From NCBI GenBank assembly GCA_024699855.1, contig JAMPIQ010000003.1, positions 9,610,001 to 9,674,000 of the forward strand: a DNA stretch of 64,000 nt, written 5' to 3'. The notes below the pieces were generated by a model. It made no database searches. It had not been told where the DNA came from and saw only the letters and a list, made by a program, of their open reading frames with translations. This document shows, one piece after another, positions 37,768 through 50,446 of the stretch (the first letter of the stretch is position 1; every line of letters begins with the position of its first letter). This DNA comes from Aphelenchoides besseyi (lineage: Eukaryota > Nematoda > Chromadorea > Rhabditida > Aphelenchoididae). Both the position numbers and the translations under genes were made by a program.

Positions 37768-39128
37768 ATGCATTGCGGAATTACAGTGCGAAATCGACGG
37801 AAACTCACGTTCATTGCCTCTAAACGCCCGTATTGGTTTCTTTTGATTTTTCTTTTTCTACTTTTAATTTTGGAGGAATGGAGATTCGGACTTGTTTACC
37901 GTTTCTACTTTAACACTTATCGTACTGTTGTTTATCGACCAATCGACGCGCGAAGAACCGCAAGCAGTGAGTCAGCGATTTTTGCTTTTTCATTTTAAAT
38001 GCCATTCAGATCGGCAGGAAATCGCCATTGTGAGTATTGTGCACAATAACTCCAATTCTCGAGACTATCTTTTGGCTCAATCGACAACTCGATGTTATTC
38101 TCGTCTACATGGATATCCACTTATTGAGATCAACTTGGAACGAGACGTTCAGTACTTGGTAAAATGCTCGGGAACAGACGTGAGTTTTGCATCTTCTTAG
38201 TTCAACTCTTATTCTTGTAGTTCATGTTTCTACGACACTGTATCTTAATGGAGTTGATGAGTCAGCGGCCTGAAATCGATTGGTTTCTGTTTCTCGATGC
38301 CGATATGGGAGTTGTTAATCCTAACCATTTGCTTGAGGAATACGCGAATCCAAGAGCTGATTTGATTTTCTATGATCGTCTTTTCAACTACGAAATCATG
38401 GCCGGATCGTATTTCGTTAAGAACACCCCGTTTGGTCGTTCATTCCTCAATCATTGGTCTGAATACGAAAAGCGAGTTGATCCTCAGAGCTTCCACGGGA
38501 CCGACAACGGAGCGATTCACGAAGTTTTTCTCGATTATTTCTGTTTGAATTGCTCGAGAATCCAACGACGTCGATGTGCGGACATTTGGCGTAAATCCAC
38601 GTGAGTTTCACAGTTGTTCCACTCAACGGTCGTTAAGATCATTTCATGATCTCTATCTTTACGAATCGTGTGCTCGAGCTATTTTGGGCGTTAGACGATG
38701 GTACGAAAATCAAAACGGAAGTCTTCTGCTTTTGTCAAATGCTCGTGGCTATTGGGCACGAGATACTGTCCACACAAATAGTCGTTGGTCGTCCGAAGAC
38801 TTCATAATGCACATGTGGAAAGAAAAGTAAGCTTTTATCTCCTACTATTAAACTTCATCAACGAGCTTTAAGGTATAGAAACGCTCATATCTACTTAGGA
38901 TGGTTCACCCCGTTTGCTGTCGATCCTCTGGCCTCTACGGCAGCATGCGATCTGTTCGCAAGTGCGCAATTGAATTGGCAGTACAAAGACACGTTTATTA
39001 CACCGGTAAATGAGATTCGAAAGAAGTTGAGCAATGTCTTTGGCTCCGCCTATCAATGGCATTTGGATCGTATAAAAACGCTTGAACACATGTATCCAAT
39101 CGACGAGTATTATCACGGCAAACACTAA
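37768..39128 (+). CDS. DUF273 family type II membrane glycosyltransferase-like protein
   Basis: Nematode DUF273 proteins resemble Golgi glycosyltransferases. Exons 37768-37966, 38010-38179, 38221-38600, 38638-38826 and 38873-39128 join to 397 residues. A signal anchor ([18 protein letters not shown]) near residue 28 gives type II topology. The luminal domain starts with [20 protein letters not shown]. It contains [20 protein letters not shown] with the DxD metal site, then [36 protein letters not shown], and [16 protein letters not shown]; these match the DUF273 order. ATG 37768 is preferred to the in-frame ATG 37705 because it puts the anchor near the N-terminus. Acceptor substrate unknown. 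Confidence 0.85.
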
Positions 39129-39404
39129 CATTTTATTTTCGTAACCTCAAACATTTTTGTGTCATTTGTTTCGCAAACATCTCAAATCGTACGGGTTCCT
39201 ATCGTGCATAGAATTTATTAGCCGTAATCTTTAAAGCGAATAGAAATGTTAAACATAAATTTGTACAGAATGACTAGCTGATTGTCACTGATATTCTTCG
39301 GGAATTCAATGAGTAAGTGGAATAAGTGTTCAATTAAATAATCTCTAGAAATCTGGAATATTCGCAACGAAAGTACCGGGTTCTTAAGAACGAATAACCG
39401 TATA

Positions 39405-40449
39405 TCAATTAGATGGAGTTGTTGTTTCTGCAGATGTTGAGTTCTCGGCGAAGGTCTTTTGTCTGATTGCTCGTCCACCCCACAAACCTGAAAACGGAAA
39501 AGTTCTCGGATCAAAGAGTTCAACTTACCAGCAACCGCTCCACCGATTCCCGCAGCAACACCGGCAATCGCTGATCCAGCAGCCAAACCAATTGGCCCAC
39601 CCAATGCAATGCTTCCAACAGCGGCGGCCACAAGCGGATATTTTGCTTGTTTTGTTTTGACTGCTTTCTTCAACTGCTGATGGCCTTGATGCACTTGATA
39701 GGTCGATCGCTCCACTTGTTCTTCAATTGAATCGACCATTTCATGTTGACTGTGAACAAGTTGAGCTAAGTCGATCATGATCTGATTCAAATCTTCGATG
39801 TCCTACAAATTCAATTAGAACATTGATCTTCTTCGTCAACAAACCGATTCCAATTTCTTTGTCGCGTCGGCTTGTTCTTTTGCTTGTTCGGTTCGTAGCT
39901 TCAATTCCTGAACCCGTTGATTAGCGTGAATTTGAGACTGTTCCTGGAGAAGTTGACTTTCGTAACAGTTCTCGTAATGAGTTTGCGTTCCAGTTGTTTC
40001 GTCAAAAAAGTTAGGATCCGTGTCGCCGTCAAAGGGATTAGTTGAAGGCATCGATTTCGGCTTTGCAGTGATGGTCTTCAGCGTTGATTGAATTCGCAGA
40101 CGAACGGGTTCGATCCGCTCATCGAATTGCGAATGCGCTGATGGGTCTAATTTTGATCGAATCTCCAGAACCTAAACAACAATAAAATGAAGAAGAAGAT
40201 AAACCAACTTGTTGAAGTGCCAATTGAATTTGATTGATCAAACAATCGGCGTTCGACTTTTCGATCGACAAACGTTCAATTTGACCTTCTGCTTCCAACT
40301 AAAAGTGATTTTAATTCACAGTTAGAAAAGTCGAAACTGACACGTTGAATCGACGAGTATTGTTGTTGAAGTTCTCGCAAATTGGCATCAACCAAATGAG
40401 TGAAACGAGTTACCACAACCTGTGCTTCAGTCCAACTTATCAAACTCAT
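39405..40449 (-). CDS. STX17: Syntaxin-17 (autophagosomal Qa-SNARE)
   Basis: SNARE that drives autophagosome-lysosome fusion. The minus strand spliced from ATG 40449 gives an N-terminal helical region (MSLISWTEAQVVVTRFTHLV), a linker, and the Qa-SNARE helix (LNQIMIDLAQLVHSQHEMVD, IEEQVERSTYQVHQGHQQLK) with the expected zero-layer Gln. Two closely spaced glycine-zipper helices follow (YPLVAAAVGSIALGGPIGLA, GSAIAGVAAGIGGAVAG), the hairpin membrane anchor that marks syntaxin-17. It ends with SAETTTPSN at 39405. An acceptor (aatttcag) four bases before the ATG suggests a 5'UTR intron or trans-splicing. ATG14, another autophagy gene, lies 18 kb to the left; the linkage is probably chance. Confidence 0.85.
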
Positions 40450-41203
40450 GTTTCTGAAATTATCGGACTAAAAAACTTTGAAAATCTGGATCGCAAGTGT
40501 CACTATCAGATCGACGTTGTGCTACGAAACCAACAACATCGATTGGCTTAAGAAAGAAGTAAAAGTTTTCACAACTTCTATTTTTTCAAGCAACTCGTTA
40601 CATTTCAGTCGTTCGCTTTCCAATCGATAGCCAACACTTTGCAGTCACAAGGCCAAACAAAATTGTTAATGTCGAGCCGCATGCGGTCTTTATATCGACG
40701 CTCTGCTTCCTTCTTCTCCACGATCTTTCCGATCAAGCTGTCAAGTCAGTGGATAGGGGGAATAACTTGTCTGTTGTAAGCATTCGAGCGGAGTTTAATC
40801 ATTAACCCCACATTTAAACTGCCCGCAGGATTTCGATTGTCCGTTGATTATCAACGACGTCCAACTAACTCGCTTAAGATATACTCGACCCTATTGCTGT
40901 TTGTTGTCTTATTCGAAACCTCTTTATTTTTAAACCTTGTTAGAAAAACAAAACTTTGATCAAACTATTGAACTTGAATAATCACACGATTGAAATCCTA
41001 TTGCTCGTCGGTTAGATGGCATTGGAGACGGGACATTTGAAGTTGATTTAGGCCACAAATTTGCATGACTTTCCAAAAACTTAGCGTGCAGTTTGTATCG
41101 TGACTTAACTTTCAATGAAATGTGTTGGTCATACTTCAGCTCTTGTTTGGGAACATTTCGAGTGCCAACCGCGAGAATGAAGAAGCGAGGAAGAGAGATT
41201 CGA
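40450..41203. other. Divergent promoter region between STX17 and NAA25
   Basis: No supported coding frame. About 750 bases between two divergent starts. Confidence 0.35.
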
Positions 41204-44200
41204 ATGGCAAGTACCGGATCGAAATCCACAAACCCAGCGAATGTGTGGAATCAAAACGCTCAAAACTGTCGACTGAAACCACTTTACGGTAAATCAATCA
41301 TTACATTTGTCTAATTTAATTAACTTATTTAAGATGCCATCGATAGTCAGCGATGTAAAGATGCTATTGAGATTGCCGATAGAATTACACGCAAATTTGA
41401 GAACAAGGACCGTGGAGTTGACGATCGTGCCACAGTCACTACTGCAAAGGTTTGTTCCAAGCTGCGGCGTCTGGTCGATTAATCTACGAATTTTAGGCGT
41501 TGAAAGCGTTGGCATTGATCAGAAGCGAGAAAGCAACTGATGCAGGACCGTTGATGAACGTTTGCGAAGAAGCAATGTTGACAGACGAGTTTAATGAAGG
41601 AACAATGACGGTTCTTTTTCATTGCTTTAAAGTAACCGCTAGATTTCATAGCAATTTCTTATTGTTTCCAGGAATCTTACGTTCCGCATCGTATTCCTCA
41701 ACTGTTGGAGCGAGTGTTGGAGAAGAGAGAAAAAACCGAAAATCTCCTTAGCGAACTCTATTACGGTTATGCTCGCGTTTGTGACTTCAAGAATCAAGGC
41801 CGCGTGGCAAACATGCTGTTTCGTGAATACAAACATAACAGATATCTTATATGGGGAGCAGTTTCCGTCATCATGCAGGGCGTTACGAATCCTGCACTAG
41901 CTAAAAAAGTTTTCTATCCGTTGGGTTTGGGAATGTTGGAAAAGGCACTCGCTGGCCGAAAACACACTCGATCGGGTACGACTGCAAAAGGAAAAGGCCA
42001 AGTTATGTTCGTATTTTACAGAGATTCATCTTTACTTTGCAATTCTTTGGTACTGTGAGATGTACGACAAAGCTATCGAGTACATTCAAACTCTGCACGG
42101 GGACAACGACGAAAAAATCGACGGCACATTGACGCAGTTGGAATGTGATCAAATGTTGTTGACTGCGTTGGAAACAAGCGAGTTATACGACGGTCTGTTC
42201 GCCTTGTCGAATCGAATGATCAAAGAAACGGGCTTCGACAACTTTGCGCCATGGAAAGCACTTTTATGCGTAATGGACAAGCTTATTGCACGCAAAGAAA
42301 AGGAACAGTTTCGAGTGTAAGTCGAACTTCAGCACTTGTTTTGAATTAATTTAGAATGTTTTAGGATGCTAGAAGAATGCGCAAAGCTCGTCGTACTTGC
42401 TGAGGAGGCGTCAGGAAGCTCACATCTAAACCGATATTATAAGCACACGTTACGTCTGCTGTTTCTAATACGAATCGTTAAAAGCGGTTATTCCACGATT
42501 GAGAATCTCAGAGACTTCACACCGAATTTCGGTTCGTTTCAATTAACTTTTTTGTCTATTCGTTTCTTTAGGAAATTTTGTTGAGCACATGAAAGCGACT
42601 ATTGAAATAACGTATAACCGACCATATTGTTTCAATGATATGTCGCAGTTCTTTTCGATGCTTCGAAAAAGCGACAGGGCCGAACTTTTGGAGTTTCTTG
42701 ACATCAAATTCGGGCTTCAAATTGATGAATTACTGAAACAGGTAAACGAAAACTGTTGGTTATTCAACTTAATTGTTGGATGTAGAATAGGATAGACTAT
42801 GAATATATGATTCGAGAGCTATTTCGCGTCGGTTTTGGATTCTATGAAGAAGATGACTCAAAAAAGAAAAGAGAATACGTGTTGGCACTCGTAACTTTAC
42901 TTCATCGTCAATCGCCCGAAACTCAGAATATTGAGGATTTTGCAAAGAGCATTGCCATCATTGTTGGAAATGTGATGTGGGATGTTTATATTGAGACTGG
43001 TGAGTTTGATCAAATCATCCGTTAAATTCACTTTTTCAGGATCCAAAGACTACTTGTATGAAGCGAGCGTCATGTTGGAGTCGATTTACAATAGTTTTCC
43101 GAATGTTTACGTTGCCGGTTTGTTGTTAGCGCGCATCTACGATGTTATCGGAAATATTCAACGCATAATGATGCTTCACAACGAACTTGGTATCAAATTC
43201 ATTCAACGCGAATCGTTGGGCTATTTGACATTTAATTCCGCCGTTAAGTTTGGTCGTTTCAAAGAGGCGATCTTCTATTTCACTTCAATTACTTCGCAGT
43301 TCGATCAAAATGAGCGTGAGGTTTGTTCATGTTCAATCAAATTCTAATATATTTTCGCTTTAGACTTGTGAATCAATAGTCACATCAAATAAAGTCACTG
43401 GTTTGGAAAAAGTTCCACAGTTGATCAACTACTTGGAAACGTGTCGAAACTCGTTGTTCGCTCGTGGTGCTGATGTTTTAAATCAAACGTTGAGTGCATG
43501 TTTTGCGGTCGATAGTCTGAACATGGTGTTGGTCACGTTGTACGGGGATGACGAAAGAATTGGTAAGTTTTTTTTGTAGATTTGTTCGTTGATTCTTCTT
43601 TTTAGAATGGAACAAAGTAACCGATACCCGAGACTTTATTGCCATTCAGTGCTTTTGTATTTCGGATGAAACGGTAACAGTAAGCGTGAAAGAGATGACC
43701 TTCCGTGAAATGGTACTAAGAATTCGAAAACGAATAACAAATAGTTTTTTAGGTTGATTACTTTCGTTTGTATCATTTACTTAGCAAATTGATCGGACTA
43801 ACCGGAACCATAGAATTAGATAAGTTGACTTTTGATGGAAACTACGCCGCTCTTCGATCGCATTACGATTACTGCAAATCAGTGTATCCTGAATCACAAT
43901 GTGTAAGTTCAATTTAAAAAAGTCGAATTAATAATTGCAACTTTTTCAGGCAAGATATCTTCAAGGATTTTCAGCACCGGCGTTGATTCCATTGGTTCAA
44001 CACAAGTTCTTGTGGCCAACTTTCGCTCTTCTTGACGTCTGCGCCGAAATGATGAACGTACAAGAGAATATCGATGAATCAAAATTGTGCGATTTGCTAG
44101 AGATTGCGACGAAAGCCATAGATAAGCCTGACTTCTTCCAACATTTGGATCAATGCGAATTGGATTGTGAACCTGCAGAATTCCTTGTTAACTGCTCTCA

Positions 44201-45176
44201 TGCCATGTTGCTTATGACTTTAAACGCCATACTTTTGAAATTCTTGGAAGCAAGAGCGCAGTTGCTTGTTTCCATTTTAAAATCTGATGATCGAACAAAG
44301 AAATTGGATTCGATGTTCAAAAATGCTGCTCAAATTTCGGAGCCGATTAATGGCACAAATACTTCTAGTTCGACGGCTAAAGGAAAGAAAAACAAGAAGC
44401 AAAATGCAAAGACGTACGAAGAAATGTCTATTCAGGTATTTTTTGCTTTTTATTATATAATGCATTTGCGCAAAGTTTTGCCTATAATGGTGGAAAATTT
44501 TGCTGTTATTAGCGAAGACCCTCTTTCTCGTTTGCTTTTATTTCCATCAATTACAACTCCACGCAATTTCCTTCGAGGCTCGTTTAATCAACAACACAAA
44601 ACCTTGATAATCGCACTGGAAATGTTCGTTTGAATCTGAATGCACGTCCTTTTATGAGCAAGTCAAAAACCAAGCGCGCTATTTTCTGGTTGTTAATCGC
44701 AGCAAAAATGCCCGTTGAAGGTGCTAAATGGTCAATTTTTGCGTTGTTCAACCGCAGAGTTCTTATGCTTTGACGTCAAAATGTCATGTACCGTATTGTT
44801 AATGTCAGCGTGTTTTAGGAAAAAATTCCCGAAGCGTTTCGAATTGCTTACGGAAATTTGAACGAAGTCGTCAACGAGTTCGAAACACGAATGCGTACAA
44901 AGTTAGAAATTATGGAAAAGTTCGATACCTTCTGTCCAGTTGACTCATTGGATTTTAAAGCGGTTAGCAAATAATTCATCCTCTCTTACTTAATTCTATT
45001 TTTAGGCGAACATGGATGCGGCTGTTCAAAAAGTAGATCAATCGCTATTCGATTCGTATTGTCGAACTTTGGGTGAACTTATTCTCTGCTCGGTTCGAAT
45101 CCAAATGTTCTTCCGTTTACAAGACTTCTCTTTGATGAGCATGCATTTTGACGGTGACATCAATGATAGAAACTAA
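41204..45176 (+). CDS. NAA25: NatB auxiliary subunit NAA25 (MDM20 family), one internal frame break
   Basis: TPR-rich ribosome-anchoring partner of NAA20 in N-terminal acetyltransferase B, which acetylates Met-Asp/Glu/Asn/Gln starts. The N-terminus has the family block RLKPLYDAIDS, then LKALALIRSEKATDAGPLMN, and WGAVSVIMQGVTNPALAKKV, aligning with human NAA25; further helical repeats continue to DFSLMSMHFDGDINDRN at 45176. Near 41940-41990 the frame changes without an intron: GMLEKAL is in one frame and LAENTLDRVRL ... TEIHLYFAILWYCEMYD in the next. A 97-base intron (gtttggg...ttacag) would restore frame but delete a conserved-looking piece. ATG 41204 is used; the in-frame ATG 41177 is also possible. 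Confidence 0.85.
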
Positions 45177-45611
45177 ATTTCTACTCATATTAAGAAAACT
45201 CATGTTTATTACCATTCTTAAAGGCGTAGTTTTTGTTTCCCTACGTTCCATAGCTCAATTGTATTTTCTACTCTTGATCGAAAAACAACTCCTTTTAACG
45301 GTTTTACTCGTTACTAAGAGCTACCGGTTTGTTTGAAAATTTTTGTTGATTTTATCGTTCAATTAAGCCTCAAATAAAAGTGACTGTGATTAAAATGGAG
45401 ATTAGTGTTCGTTTCACTGGTTATTGCTAACCAAAATATCTGATCGTGCTGCAATTCATCCTCATGGATTAAATGCCAACTCTTGTTTTTATATTACTTT
45501 TATGTTTCAATAGCTTGTATTGTATTTGCGTTTGTCGACATGACATTGCGACCATTTAAATTGCGTGTCTAAGTGCAATTGTTAACATTCCATTTCAGAT
45601 CTCAGAACGAA
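45177..45611. other. Intergenic region between NAA25 and the DEAD-box helicase gene
   Basis: No coding frame is supported; a splice acceptor (catttcag) about 15 bases before the next ATG suggests an upstream leader. Confidence 0.35.
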
Positions 45612-48576
45612 ATGGAGAACGGACACAACGGCGACCATCAAATCGAAGAGTCAACCGCCAGTGACGAAGAGGACTTCAACGACCTGCCAGCAGCTCACGT
45701 TGATTTGGGTCCTGTGGAAGCGACAGTCCAGAACGACTTAGACTTCCGACGCGCTCAACAGTTGGAATGGACCATGAAAGACCAACTGTTGAACGGCAGA
45801 GAAGCCGCGCCACCGCCCCGGAATGAAGTGGATCTGTGGGCGTCTGCCGATGAGGCTTCCGATAATGAGTCGGAAGCTCAAGAGCAAGTCGCTGAAGAGG
45901 TGGTTGAAGAAGCCGCTCGTAAGTTTTCACCACCGTCTGTCGTAAATGGGCGGCCAGCTAAAAAGTTAAGAGTGTAAGTTTGAGCGACTGGTGGTTTACA
46001 GTTATCCTATTGTAGAAACAACCATGGTTGGGATGATGATTTTGGTTTGGAGTCCGTAGACATCGTAAAGAACGAGTAAGCAAACGATGTAAACTCTAAT
46101 GCTTGATTCCGTTTAGTTATGACCCATGGAATTTGGACGACGAAACCCAACAATCAAGCAATGCTAATGAAAGTTGGGGTGTCGGTGCGGCGGACGAAAC
46201 TGCCAACCAATATGTGCAACCAGTACTTCACGCTAAAACCGATGAGAACTCAAATTTGAGTCATCAATCGAATGCGGGAAGTCAATCGTCAAATGACGTT
46301 CGTTCGTCTTACCATGGCCGTCAACATTCGAATTTTGACTTTCGTCGCAACGACAATCATCGTTCGGAGAAGCGCTTTGACAATCAGAACTCTAAACAGC
46401 TCAATGGCTTTCATGGCGCATCAAACTATCGTGGCCAAGACAGAGTTTGTTATAAGTGAGTTCCGATTTTTGTTTTGGGTTTCAAATTGCTCGATTCAGT
46501 TGCCATCAATCAGGACACCTATCTCGTTATTGTCCAGAAAAAGAAGTTGGTGAACATCCCAATCAGCGTAATGAGCAACAACACAATACATGGGACACTC
46601 GTCGGGACAACTGTCGCGGCACTCAACACAACAAGTATCACGACAATCAACACAACTCCCGTACCAACAACCGACGAGATTTCCATAGTTACAACAGAAA
46701 CGACAGTTATCGAAACGATCATCGCAACAACCAACATGACTCGCAACGACACGGTCATCAATCGACTGCACACGATAAACGGTCCAATTCATCTAAAAAT
46801 AATTGGAATCAATCGTCTGCACCTCAACACAAACCGAATGGTCCGTGTGATGGGAACAAAGGTAACAATCTCTGCTGTCGAATGATCTTCAATTCTTTAA
46901 TTTTCAGCTCAGAATCAATCGTTTTCAAATCGTCTGCCTTGCATCCCGGTTCAACGTACAGTCGATCAAATCTTCCAAGATGATGAAGAAAATGAGATCG
47001 ATCAGCAATTTTTGTATGATTCGGACGGTGGAGTTATTGTTGTGTATGGTCCAGACGATATGCCGGTTATTGAGTAAGTAAACCTTTCAATTTTCTTTTG
47101 AATTTTTCGTTTACAGCACTTGGGACGAAGCCGATTTGTTGCCGGAGGTGTTGGAGAACATCAAACGTGCCAAATACGTTCGACCACGTAATATCCAACG
47201 TTACGCTTTGCCATTGATCTGGCAGGGATACGATTTGAAGGCTCAAGCAGAAACGGGTTCTGGTAAATCGGCCGGCTTCCTCGTCCCGATCATCGACAAA
47301 TTGGCACGCGAGTTCAAGGGAAAAAATCTCAATAAACGACATCATCTCGTTAGTGCGTTGGTTGTGGTTCCAACTCGTGAACTGGCCATTCAACTCTCGG
47401 AACAAGCACGAAAACTTGCTGATGGTCAGTCTTGCATTTGCACGAACTTAATTGCTTGGTTTCAGGAACTGGTGTTCGCGTCAATTCGGCATACGGCGAA
47501 TACAAGTTCCAAAACAACGTCGAAAACATTCATCTAAACGGCTGTGACATTTTGGTTGCAACTCTCGGTCGATTGTTGAACTTTATGAGAAATAAAATCG
47601 TAAGTATGGAACTTTGACTTTTGAAACGATTTTTGTCTTTCAGATCTTTTACGATAAGCTTAAGTACTTTGTGTTGGATGAAGTTGATGTTTTGCTTTCG
47701 TACGATTCTATGGAAGAAATTCGAGAGATCTGCGCTTTTGAGGGATTCCCCGGAGTAAGAATTTTGATCGTTTAAGTTCTGAAGAGGAAGTTTTAGGTTT
47801 CGGACCGCCAAACTCTGTGCTTCAGTGCCACTATGTCGCCGGCTGTTCGTCAACTTGCCGATCAATTTTGCAAACCGAAATCTCCAATTATCCGAAACAA
47901 GCTCAAAGACCTGAATCAGCGTGTCACTGTTGAGATTGTTGAAGTTCCGTTTGCTGAGCGTAACCAGTACCTAATGAAATATCTTCGTGGAGGTTGTTTG
48001 GTTGGTCCTTCTCTTGTTAAACAGCCAATTTCAGAAGCCGACAAGAACAATGGTGTATTGCCAAAGAAGCTGATCTTCGTCGAAAAGAAACGCGATGTCG
48101 ATGAGTTGGCCGCACAGTTGCAAGAGCTCAACATTCCGATTCGAGCGATTCACGGGTTTGTAGTTGCGATCTCTCCGCTCCAATACAGCCGCTCGTTTCA
48201 GCGAACGTTCACAACAAGAACGTGAGGAAATCACTCGCGCTTTTCGTGAGGGCAAAATCCGCGCATTGGTGGCCACCGAGTTGTTTGCTCGTGGTCTCGA
48301 CATTGCCGATTTGGGACATGTGATCAACGTCCATATGCCTTCAACTCGCGAGAAGTTTGTGCATCGTATCGGACGTACGGGTCGCACTCATTCCGGCGTT
48401 GCAACCGCTTACTTCGACCCGAATTTCCCGGACGATCGTGAGATGGCAGGAACGATCATTGAAGTGAGTTGTCGAAGTTTGATTGACCGAGACGATTGGC
48501 TTCTTTTCAGGTGTTGACCAAATTGAAACTCGATGTTCCACAATTTGTTATTAACGCTAAGGAGCCTAATTTTTAA
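45612..48576 (+). CDS. DEAD-box RNA helicase with CCHC zinc knuckle (Vasa/GLH-like)
   Basis: ATP-dependent RNA helicase, by domain content a germ-granule type. The N-terminus is acidic, then contains an Asn/His/Arg-rich low-complexity stretch and one CCHC knuckle (CYNCHQSGHLSRYC, split by an intron), as in nematode GLH proteins. The helicase core has the Q motif (YVRPRNIQRYALP), motif I AETGSGKSAGFLVP (Ser where Thr is usual), Ia VPTRELAIQL, III SATMS, V RGLDIADLGHVINVHMPST and VI HRIGRTGR. Motif II is VLDEVDVLL, DEVD rather than DEAD, and the Ib-type TPGR is ATLGRLLNF. All splice junctions that I checked are in frame and the stop is at 48576. The Vasa assignment is by architecture, not alignment. 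Confidence 0.82.
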
Positions 48577-48636
48577 TAGGAATATGATTCTTTTGTAACT
48601 GTTAAGTTTATATTGTTCATTCAAACATTTTTGTTG

Positions 48637-48642
48637 AATAAA
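48637..48642 (+). terminator. Polyadenylation signal of the helicase gene
   Basis: AATAAA about 60 bases after the stop. Confidence 0.55.
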
Positions 48643-48892
48643 TTTATTTGTTTAAAACCAAAATACCTAGAAGCTTTGAAGAAGAATGGGACCAACTTAT
48701 AGACGCGATTTGAGATCGAGGCTTTTCAGAGGCTCGAAAATTGTCGTTTGAATTCGCTTTCGAAGCTCGAAGGGAACTTTGGCGTTCAGTCACTGGTTTG
48801 TGGGCACAAAGTCGATCGAGTGCTCGGATTTCTTACATTGGGCCGTCAATTCGAGTTGATCTTTCGCGTTTCTGTTCGTAGAATCCGTTGAA

Positions 48893-49319
<427 letters not shown>

Positions 49320-49368
49320 GACGTCGAGTTAAATTTTTTGGTTGTTGGCGGTCATCTTTGTTGTTGTT

Positions 49369-49374
49369 AATAAA
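49369..49374 (+). terminator. Polyadenylation signal of RPL37A
   Basis: AATAAA 50 bases after the stop. Confidence 0.6.
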
Positions 49375-49589
49375 AAGCACTTGGTTGTTTACAATTATTG
49401 TCGAAGGTGTGATTTGAGTGCTTATCAGTCTGAGCGAGATATGGATTGTGTTTAGCTTTAAACAGTTGCAGTAATTTGAGCCGTGAAACCATTAGTAGAC
49501 ATTGAAATAGTGAGCAGTTCTATTTCTGAAGTTTCGTTCATTTCGCGTAAAACTTTCCGAGTGAGTGGTTGATTGCAAATTTAAATCAG

Positions 49590-50336
49590 ATGCTGAACAC
49601 ACTTTTGATTTGTGTGTTCTCGGTATGTCTCGATGTCTGTGATTGTGACTGTTATTTCAGCTGTTGATTACCGTAGAGTGTGCTCCAACGGCTACTACGA
49701 ATTCGCCGTTCAGTCATGGGCATCAACACGGGAACGAATTCGTCCATCAGCCTGACAATTCGATTATTCAGGATTCGATTTGGATGGTCGTTTATTTGAT
49801 GTAAATAATAGCTAAAACGAACTGTCGTACAATCGGATTTTAGTTTCGGATTAGTCGGAATTGCCACATTAGTCGGATCTTCGTGCAGTTTACTTTTCAG
49901 TGTGATTGTCGGAATAATGGAACGACGTTTCAACAAAGCAGTAAGCTCAATACGCTTCAGTTTTATATGCGTTTAGTGTCGTCAAAAAGCTTGTAAACGT
50001 CTCCAATCGCCATACTATATGTTACATCCGACAAGCAGCGGAACCGCAACGCCGCAACGTCCGACAAACACGAGTGGAATGGGACGAGTGATTCTGAGTC
50101 CATCGATTGCCGATAAACGTTTTCGCAGGCCTGAACCGGGACCCTACAGTGCTATCGAATCTTCGTTCTGTCCCGCGCCTCCATCTCGTTACTATTTCCC
50201 ACGTTCATTGTATCTTAATCAGGCGACAACGCAGCAATCGGGACTTCGTGGCTCGTTTTCGATCGAATCAACCGAAGTGAAAAAACCTTCAGCTCAACCC
50301 ATTCAACAACCCAAGACGTCCACATCGGTTGTTTGA
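49590..50336 (+). CDS. Single-pass type I membrane protein, unrecognised
   Basis: Four exons join in frame. A signal peptide (MLNTLLICVFSLLITVEC, interrupted by an intron after residue 11) is followed by a short His/Asn-rich ectodomain (SPFSHGHQHGNEFVHQPDNS), one membrane helix (SIWMVVYLIFGLVGIATLVG...), a basic stop-transfer (MERRFNKA, CRQKACKRLQ) and a 100-residue Ser/Pro/Thr-rich cytoplasmic tail (GRVILSPSIADKRFRRPEPG) ending TSTSVV. The last four residues fit a class I/II PDZ-binding tail (S/T-x-V), which is inference. A minus-strand open frame over the same DNA (49652-49936) was judged a shadow because the plus-strand model gives both a signal peptide and a TM helix. Confidence 0.65.
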
Positions 50337-50446
50337 TTTTAATAAACTTTCTGGTATTTCGGTTCATTCCAATCAATCGATCGCAGCAAACTTTGTTCTC
50401 GTAGATCGGCAATTTTGTTGAGTAAAATGTTAGATAGAAGATCAGG

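Noticed and set aside
49652..49936. 94-codon minus-strand open frame
   Set aside because: The plus strand here encodes a signal peptide and membrane helix with consistent splicing, which is the better model.
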